A DNA stretch of 15,398 nucleotides. It comes from CAVPEW01 sp050247895 (lineage in GTDB: Bacteria > Actinomycetota > Acidimicrobiia > Acidimicrobiales > VFJN01). Position 1 is the stretch's first letter, and each line of letters starts with the position of its first letter. Position numbers and translations under genes: made by a program. Below, piece after piece: positions 7,415 through 15,398 of this stretch. The notes under the pieces were generated by a model that was not told the DNA's origin, ran no database searches, and saw only the letters and a program-made list of their open reading frames with translations. The stretch lies in the NCBI GenBank assembly GCA_050247895.1, contig JBFWTJ010000068.1, forward strand, positions 1 to 15,398, written 5' to 3'.

Positions 7415-8152
7415 TCAGCCCGAGCTGTCCGGCACGCCGGGCCCGGTCCGCCCGGCGTCGGTGGTCCGCCGCCGGATCTGGAGCCGGGTGACCTCGGGCC
7501 GGGCGCCGATCTCGTCCATGACCGCGTCGAGGTCGGTGCCGCGCCCGGTGCGCAGCTCCACGGTCACCGTGCGGGTCCCGTCGCCGTCCGCACCGGGCTC
7601 GTCGTCGTGGACCTGGAGCGCCTCGACCTCGACCTCGGCCTCCTCGAGGATGCGCAGCAGCGGGCCGAGGGTCCCGTGGCCGCGCTCGTACTCCACCCGC
7701 AGGTCGTGGCGGGCCAGCGCCAGGCGCTTGGCCAGCGGTTCGACCACGCGGAGCAGGACCAGGGTCACCAGGGCCAGCGCCACGGCGAAGGCCGCGGCGA
7801 GGATCCCGCCCGCCGCGGTGGCCACGCCCAGGCCGGCCGCGAGCCACACCGTGGCCGCGGTGGTCAGGCCGCGGACGCTGGCCCCGATCCGCAGGACCGC
7901 GCCCGCGCCGATGAAGCCCACGCCGGCCGCGACCTGGCCCGCGACCCGGGACGGGTCGATCCCACCCCGCTCCACGTCGGTGAACCCGTAGGCGCCGACG
8001 AGGGTGAACAGGGCGGCGCCCAGGGCGACCAGGGCGTGGGTCCGCACGCCCGCGGTGGTGCCGAAGCGGGCCTCGCGCTCCAGGCCGACGACCGCGCCGA
8101 GCAGCGTGGCCGCGGCCAGCCGGGCCAGCAGGTCGGCGGTGTCGAGGTTCAC
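7415..8152 (-). CDS. MgtC/SapB-family membrane protein
   Basis: This is a 245-residue integral membrane protein. Residues 10-30 (RLAAATLLGAVVGLEREAR) and 36-56, then GVGFIGAGAVLRIG (77-90) and VRGLTTAATVW (93-103), are the signature of MgtC/SapB proteins. Two more hydrophobic segments at about 104-140 give four or five helices. A soluble C-terminal part (about 150-230) resembles an ACT-like regulatory domain. MgtC proteins are linked to magnesium limitation and to inhibition of F1Fo-ATPase in some bacteria; a role here is inferred only from the family. GTG 8152 is preferred because it places the first helix as in relatives. An in-frame ATG at 8194 would add 14 low-complexity residues and cannot be excluded, since neither start has a Shine-Dalgarno. 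The gene diverges from glgX and converges on the DUF5719 gene, so it appears to be a single-gene unit. Confidence 0.88.
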   Translation of the reverse strand: MNLDTADLLARLAAATLLGAVVGLEREARFGTTAGVRTHALVALGAALFTLVGAYGFTDVERGGIDPSRVAGQVAAGVGFIGAGAVLRIGASVRGLTTAATVWLAAGLGVATAAGGILAAAFAVALALVTLVLLRVVEPLAKRLALARHDLRVEYERGHGTLGPLLRILEEAEVEVEALQVHDDEPGADGDGTRTVTVELRTGRGTDLDAVMDEIGARPEVTRLQIRRRTTDAGRTGPGVPDSSG

Positions 8153-8242
8153 CGGCCCGGCACCGCCCGGCCGGCGGTCGGCCGGGATCGGCATCGTGCG
8201 GGGAGCCGTCGCGGACGTGGGACCATGGGCAGCTACGACCTC

Positions 8243-8248
8243 AGGAGG
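8243..8248 (+). promoter_or_regulatory. Shine-Dalgarno site (AGGAGG) of glgX
   Basis: AGGAGG lies 10 bases before the GTG at 8259. It is the strongest ribosome-binding site in the window and decides the start within a reading frame that stays open for another 255 bases upstream. The spacing is slightly longer than ideal. Confidence 0.65.
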
Positions 8249-8258
8249 AACGCCGAAC

Positions 8259-10406
<2,148 letters not shown>

Positions 10407-10410
10407 CCGG

Positions 10411-11469
10411 GTGGCCCGGCCGGTCCGAGGTGTCAGGTCCGCGGACCGGGCGGATCAGACCAGCGTGGAGCCCGAAGCGGACACCTCGGCCCCCGCCACC
10501 GGCGCGGCCCGCATCCTCGACCCCCGCCGTCCGGCCGACCGCCGCGAGGTCGACCGGCTCCGTGGCGACCCCCTGGTCGAGGTCGACGACCGCATCGGCG
10601 AGCAGCTCGGCGAGCTGGTCCTGGCCCGGGCCGGGGACGCCTCCCCGACCGAGGAGCAGGTGGCCGATGCGGTCGCCCGCCACGTCGGCCCCGGCCCGGT
10701 CGGCGAGCACGGCGTGTGGGTCCACCACCCGTGGAGCCGCCGGCTGGTGCACCTGCTGGACGAGGACGAGGTGGTCGAGCTGAGGTTGGTCCACCGGGCC
10801 GGGCTCGGCCCCGACGAGGCCACCGCCCGCCGGGGGCTCGTCGTGGGCGTGGCGGGCGACGCGGCCGGCCCGGTCGCGGCGACCGCCCTCGAGCTCGTGG
10901 CCGGAGGCGTCGGCGAGCTGCGGACCCTGGACCCGGGCGCGGTCACCCCGGCCGACCTGGGCGAGGGGGGCCTGGCCGTCCACCACCTCGGCCTGCCCGG
11001 GGCGGTGGCGGTGGCCCGCCTGGTGGCAGAGGTCGATCCGTTCGTCGCGACCTGGTGCCGCGAGGCAGGCGACGGGGCCACGCTGCGCCGCTTCCTGTCG
11101 GGCCTGGACCTGGTCCTCGACGCGTCGGGCGGGTCGGCGTGGTCGGCCGAGCTCGCCGCTGCCTGCGGTGCCCGGCGCGTCCCGCTGGTGCGCCTCGCGC
11201 CCGGGGCCGACGCCGTCGACGTGGTCCGGTTCGATCTCGAGCCCCACCGTCCCGCGGGACCGCCGCCCGGAGGGGCAGGCTCGCACGGCAGCCGTGGCCT
11301 GGGCCGGGCGGTGGCGCCGGTGGCGGTGGCCCTGGCCCTGCGGATCCTGGGGGGAGAGGCCGTGCCCTCGGGGCGGGTGCACCTGCGGGCCGCGCCGCTG
11401 CGGGTCGTGCCCACCCCGGTGCCCGACGTGCCCGCCGCGGTCGCCACGCGGGGCCGGCGCACCCGCTGA
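10411..11469 (+). CDS. Degenerate E1-like (ThiF/Rv1355c-type) protein
   Basis: This is a 352-residue protein. Residues 34-130 (ILDPRRPADRREVDRL, then HGVWVHHPWSRRLVHLL) resemble the N-terminal region of actinobacterial Rv1355c-type ThiF proteins. Residues 142-262 follow the order of an E1/ThiF adenylating Rossmann domain: GLVVGVAG, a helix ending in GGVGELRTLDP, a VTPADLGE stretch where E1 enzymes have SNLNRQ, a helix ending in EVDP, and LDLVLDASG. The catalytic features are mostly lost: the GxGxxG loop reads GVAGDAAG, and the Arg and Lys that contact ATP in MoeB/ThiF are not visible. No zinc-binding CxxC pair or catalytic Cys region is evident, and the nitroreductase half of Rv1355c is absent. 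It may bind a ligand without adenylating it. GTG 10411 is used for its 4-base spacing from glgX; GTG 10465 is an alternative. Fold confidence is moderate; function is unknown. Confidence 0.7.
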   Translation: MARPVRGVRSADRADQTSVEPEADTSAPATGAARILDPRRPADRREVDRLRGDPLVEVDDRIGEQLGELVLARAGDASPTEEQVADAVARHVGPGPVGEHGVWVHHPWSRRLVHLLDEDEVVELRLVHRAGLGPDEATARRGLVVGVAGDAAGPVAATALELVAGGVGELRTLDPGAVTPADLGEGGLAVHHLGLPGAVAVARLVAEVDPFVATWCREAGDGATLRRFLSGLDLVLDASGGSAWSAELAAACGARRVPLVRLAPGADAVDVVRFDLEPHRPAGPPPGGAGSHGSRGLGRAVAPVAVALALRILGGEAVPSGRVHLRAAPLRVVPTPVPDVPAAVATRGRRTR

Positions 11470-11515
11470 GCCTACCCGGTTGGCCCCGGCCCGGTGCCGT
11501 GGGCAGGCTGGGGCC

Positions 11516-11959
11516 ATGGCCCGCCTGATCCTGGCCCTGGTGCTCGCCGCCGCCGCGGTCGGCGTGGCGGCGCTGGTCCAGCGGCGGCAGCGGCCGGCCC
11601 CGCCGGTCCGCACCGGCCACGCCGTGCCTGACCAGCTCCGCCGGGAGGACTTCGCCCGGCCCGACGCGCCCTGGCTGGTCGTGGTGTTCAGCTCGGCCAC
11701 CTGCGACTCGTGCGCCGGGGTCTGGGATCGGGCCCGGCACCTGGAGAGCGACGCGGTGGCCACCCAGGAGGTCGAGGTCGTGGCCGACCGGGAGCTGCAC
11801 CGCCGCTACGGGATCGAGGCCGTGCCCACCACCGTGGTGGTGGACGCCCGCGGGGTGGTCCGGGCCAGCTTCCTGGGTCCGGTCACCGCCACGGACCTGT
11901 GGGCCGCGGTGGCCGAGGTCCGCGAGCCGGGCAGCACCCCCGGCTCCTGCGCCTCCTGA
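11516..11959 (+). CDS. Membrane-anchored thioredoxin-like protein
   Basis: This is a 147-residue protein with one N-terminal hydrophobic helix (residues 4-21) followed by QRRQR, then a thioredoxin-like domain from about 50. The redox centre is SSATCDSC (C63 and C66), and the cis-proline loop is EAVPTT (P104). An extra cysteine, C145, sits three residues from the end. The order LVVVFSS-CxxC-VVADRELHRRYGI-VPTTVVVD is the usual thioredoxin layout, so disulfide exchange is likely. The basic cluster just after the helix would, by the positive-inside rule, favour a cytoplasmic domain, which is unusual for anchored thioredoxins, so the side of the membrane is uncertain. It starts 46 bases after the E1-like gene and probably belongs to the glgX unit. 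A weak hexamer CAGGCT ends 6 bases before the ATG. Its partner protein is unknown. Confidence 0.83.
   Translation: MARLILALVLAAAAVGVAALVQRRQRPAPPVRTGHAVPDQLRREDFARPDAPWLVVVFSSATCDSCAGVWDRARHLESDAVATQEVEVVADRELHRRYGIEAVPTTVVVDARGVVRASFLGPVTATDLWAAVAEVREPGSTPGSCAS
11924..11946. terminator. 8-bp hairpin at the trx/ftsH convergence, candidate bidirectional terminator
   Basis: GAGCCGGG (11924-11931) and CCCGGCTC (11939-11946) form a perfect 8-base-pair stem around a 7-base loop. It lies inside the last codons of the thioredoxin-like gene and 24 bases past the ftsH stop. Only 11 bases separate the two stops, so any terminator for either gene must lie in coding DNA. No U-tract is present. Confidence 0.4.
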
Positions 11960-11970
11960 AGGGGGGCCGG

Positions 11971-13962
<1,992 letters not shown>

Positions 13963-13970
13963 GCAGGGAC

Positions 13971-13976
13971 AGGATA
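13971..13976 (-). promoter_or_regulatory. Leaderless-type -10 hexamer (TATCCT) of ftsH
   Basis: TATCCT on the minus strand is followed by 8 bases and the ATG at 13962, with no Shine-Dalgarno between. It is the closest to consensus of the hexamers in the window. It forms a divergent promoter region with the hexamer at 14054-14059; no convincing -35 box was found. Confidence 0.6.
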
Positions 13977-14053
13977 CGGGTTGCCCCGCGCGACGCCGCT
14001 GTCGACGTGCCCGGGACCGGGGCGGCATCCGTCGGGCAGGCCACGGGCGCCGG

Positions 14054-14059
14054 TAGCGT
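14054..14059 (+). promoter_or_regulatory. Leaderless-type -10 hexamer (TAGCGT) of the DUF3499 gene
   Basis: TAGCGT is followed by 8 bases (CACGGCCC) and the ATG at 14068. There is no Shine-Dalgarno, so the message is probably leaderless. Confidence 0.55.
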
Positions 14060-14067
14060 CACGGCCC

Positions 14068-14286
14068 ATGTCCCGGATGTGCGCGCGGCCCGGTTGCAGC
14101 CTCGAGGCGGCCGCGACCCTCACCTACGACTACGTGGCGCGGCGGGTCTGGGTCGGCGACCTCGAGGCCGAGCGCCACCCCATGGCCTACGACCTGTGCG
14201 CCGACCACGCCGACGGGTTGCGGGTGCCCCAGGGCTGGGCGCTCGAGGACCGGCGTCTCCGCTTCCCCCGCGCTCTGGCGTCCTGA
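14068..14286 (+). CDS. DUF3499-family small protein
   Basis: This is a 72-residue protein of the actinobacterial DUF3499 type, with no established function. The N-terminus MSRMCARPGC places cysteines at 5 and 10, followed by ATLTYDYVARRVWVGDL and then MAYDLCADHADGL with C44 and H47; it closes with VPQGWALED. The paired Cys-x4-Cys and Cys-x2-His suggest a small metal-binding (zinc-ribbon-like) fold, which is inferred. Relatives are usually longer at the C-terminus, so this one is compact. ATG 14068 is supported by the hexamer TAGCGT 8 bases upstream. In other actinobacteria, as I recall, this gene sits close to the GT2 and DUF5719 genes and to mannose-nucleotide genes; here it lies about 7 kb from them, separated by glgX and ftsH. 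It diverges from ftsH and is followed after 38 bases by the CPBP gene, which has its own promoter signal. Confidence 0.85.
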   Translation: MSRMCARPGCSLEAAATLTYDYVARRVWVGDLEAERHPMAYDLCADHADGLRVPQGWALEDRRLRFPRALAS

Positions 14287-14291
14287 CCTGC

Positions 14292-14307
14292 CCGGGGCGA
14301 CCCCCGG
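14292..14307 (+). terminator. Short hairpin after the DUF3499 gene
   Basis: CCGGGG and CCCCGG form a 6-base-pair stem with a CGAC loop, 5 bases after the DUF3499 stop and just before the TAGCCT hexamer at 14312. There is no U-tract. The placement, stop then hairpin then new -10, fits a terminator, but GC content makes chance plausible. Confidence 0.35.
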
Positions 14308-14311
14308 CCCC

Positions 14312-14317
14312 TAGCCT
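14312..14317 (+). promoter_or_regulatory. Leaderless-type -10 hexamer (TAGCCT) of the CPBP protease gene
   Basis: TAGCCT is identical to the hexamer before the GT2 gene and is followed by 7 bases (GTCGCCC) and the GTG at 14325. No Shine-Dalgarno is present. Confidence 0.6.
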
Positions 14318-14324
14318 GTCGCCC

Positions 14325-15056
14325 GTGACACAGCCGGCCGCGACGTCCGACCGTGCGCTCGCGGAGGCCCCGGCGTGGGGCCTGGGCGAGGTGGCGATCG
14401 GCCTGCTGCTGGCGATCGTCGGGGGCAACGTCACCGCCGGGCTGGCCCTGGCGCTGTCGGGCGAGCCCCGCTTCGACGACCTGCCCCTGGCCTGGGTGGC
14501 GCTGGCCCAGGTCGGGCTGTGGGCCGGGTTGCTCGGCATGCCGGCCTGGGCCGCGGCGACCAAGGGCCGGGGCCTGGTCCGGGACCTGCGGCTGCGGGTC
14601 ACCTGGGGCGACGTGCCGCTGGGCCTGGTGGTGGGCGTGGTGCTCCAGCTCGTCGTGGTCCCGCTGCTCTACGTCCCCCTGCTGCCGCTGCTCGACCGGA
14701 GCCGCAGCGACGTCGAGGCGCCGGCCCGGGAGATGGCCGACCGCGCCGCCGGTCCGCTCGGGGTCGTGCTGCTCGTGCTGATCGTGGGGATCGCGGCCCC
14801 GATCGTGGAGGAGATCTTCTACCGGGGCCTGTTCCAGCAGGCGCTGCTGAAGCGGGGCCTGCCGGCCGCCGCCGCGGTGGGGATCAACGCCTTCGTCTTC
14901 GCGGCGAGCCACTTCCAGCTCCTCCAGTTCCCCGCCCTGTTCGCCTTCGGCCTGGCCGTCGGGTGGCTGGCCTGGCGGCGGGGTCGGCTGGGCCCGGCCA
15001 TCGCCGCGCACGTGGCGTTCAACATGGTCACCGTGGTGGCCCTGCTGGTGACGTGA
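14325..15056 (+). CDS. CPBP-family intramembrane metalloprotease (Rce1/CAAX-like)
   Basis: This is a 243-residue polytopic membrane protein, with hydrophobic segments at about 21-45, 55-77, 97-123, 143-161, 180-195, 200-216 and 226-242. It carries all three motifs of the CPBP/Abi (type II CAAX protease) family: EEIFYRG (E162, E163, R167), FAASH with H196, and HVAFN with H229 and N233. These residues line the active site of the archaeal Rce1 homologue, so it is probably an active glutamate-type intramembrane protease. Bacterial substrates are mostly unknown; bacteriocin immunity and anti-sigma cleavage are among reported roles. GTG 14325 is chosen because TAGCCT ends 7 bases upstream. Its TGA overlaps the next start as GTGA, coupling it to a large membrane protein. 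The family call is firm. Confidence 0.92.
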   Translation: MTQPAATSDRALAEAPAWGLGEVAIGLLLAIVGGNVTAGLALALSGEPRFDDLPLAWVALAQVGLWAGLLGMPAWAAATKGRGLVRDLRLRVTWGDVPLGLVVGVVLQLVVVPLLYVPLLPLLDRSRSDVEAPAREMADRAAGPLGVVLLVLIVGIAAPIVEEIFYRGLFQQALLKRGLPAAAAVGINAFVFAASHFQLLQFPALFAFGLAVGWLAWRRGRLGPAIAAHVAFNMVTVVALLVT

Positions 15057-15398
15057 CCTCGTCCGTCGCGACGCAGCCGGGGATCGACGACGACCCGCCC
15101 GGGGGCTGGCCCCCCGACGGGCCCGATGTCGACGAGCCGGTCGAGCCGCCGCCGGCCGACCCGGCCGGTGACCGGCGCGACCGCGTGGTGCGCAACCTGG
15201 TCGACGCGGCCGTGGTGCTGGCCTGTGCCGCCTTCGTGTTCTTCCAGCTCCACCCCCGGCTGATCCTGTCGGCCGCGGTGCCCGCCGGGGGCGACATGGG
15301 CGCCCACGTGTGGGGGCCGGCCTACCTGCGGGACCACCTGCTGCCCGACCTGCGGGTGAGCGGCTGGACCCCCGACTGGTACGCCGGCTTCCCCGCGT
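15053..15398 (+). CDS. N-terminus of polytopic membrane protein (GT-C / PTPS-related type), runs off window
   Basis: Only the first 115 residues are present. Residues 1-44 are acidic and Pro-rich (cytoplasmic and probably disordered), followed by DRVVRN and a first membrane helix at about 49-66. The loop after it contains GGDMGAH (79-85) and, later, WTPDWYAGFP (105-114). This pattern of an acidic residue after the first helix and a W-x-P-x-WYAGxP loop is seen in large membrane proteins annotated as 6-pyruvoyl-tetrahydropterin-synthase-related or GT-C-like glycosyltransferases. The GTG at 15053 overlaps the CPBP stop as GTGA, which supports the start and suggests co-translation. If it is a GT-C enzyme it would use a lipid-linked sugar donor outside the membrane. 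The family call is tentative because most of the protein is missing. Confidence 0.7.
   Translation, partial: MTSSVATQPGIDDDPPGGWPPDGPDVDEPVEPPPADPAGDRRDRVVRNLVDAAVVLACAAFVFFQLHPRLILSAAVPAGGDMGAHVWGPAYLRDHLLPDLRVSGWTPDWYAGFPA

Noticed and set aside
11504..11509. CAGGCT 6 bases before the thioredoxin-like ATG as another leaderless -10 hexamer
   Set aside because: It lacks the first T of TANNNT, the most important base with the following A, and the gene is plausibly read from the glgX unit. Kept only as a remark.

Overview
The window is extremely GC-rich (most codons end in G or C, so spurious open frames occur on both strands). It looks like chromosome of a high-GC actinobacterium. Candidate membership in the Acidimicrobiia (Iamia-like) is my inference from gene content and style: DUF3499, DUF5719, an E1-like protein of the Rv1355c type, GTG starts and leaderless promoters. 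I see no insertion sequence, phage gene, tRNA, rRNA or CRISPR array. The window is densely coding; the longest gene-free stretches are about 100-110 bases.

Left part (1-2513, minus strand): a glycan-biosynthesis group read right to left. It starts with a small helical protein carrying a repetitive acidic tail, continues with a GT4 glycosyltransferase coupled to it by a GTGA overlap, and ends with an RMD-like nucleotide-sugar reductase cut by the window edge. Divergent from it (2624-7335, plus strand) is a large GT2-plus-membrane glycosyltransferase, coupled by another GTGA overlap to a secreted or anchored DUF5719 protein made of four similar modules. Together these suggest assembly or display of cell-surface polysaccharide.

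Middle (7415-11959): an MgtC-family membrane protein (minus) meets DUF5719 tail to tail. It diverges from a plus-strand group: glycogen debranching enzyme GlgX, a degenerate E1/ThiF-like protein, and a membrane-anchored thioredoxin-like protein.

Right part (11971-15398): FtsH protease (minus) converges on the thioredoxin-like gene with only 11 bases between them. FtsH diverges from DUF3499, which is followed by a CPBP-family membrane protease. The protease is coupled by a third GTGA overlap to the start of a large membrane protein that runs off the right edge.

The most striking signal is regulatory. Four genes (GT2, ftsH, DUF3499, CPBP) have a TANNNT -10 hexamer ending only 7-9 bases before the start codon and no Shine-Dalgarno sequence, which predicts leaderless mRNAs. 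Two other genes (the 131-aa protein and glgX) have clear Shine-Dalgarno sites. I did not find a defence island or a clearly undescribed multi-gene system. The best candidates for novelty are the degenerate E1-like protein beside glgX, the four-module DUF5719 protein with its GT partner, and the repeat-tailed small protein.
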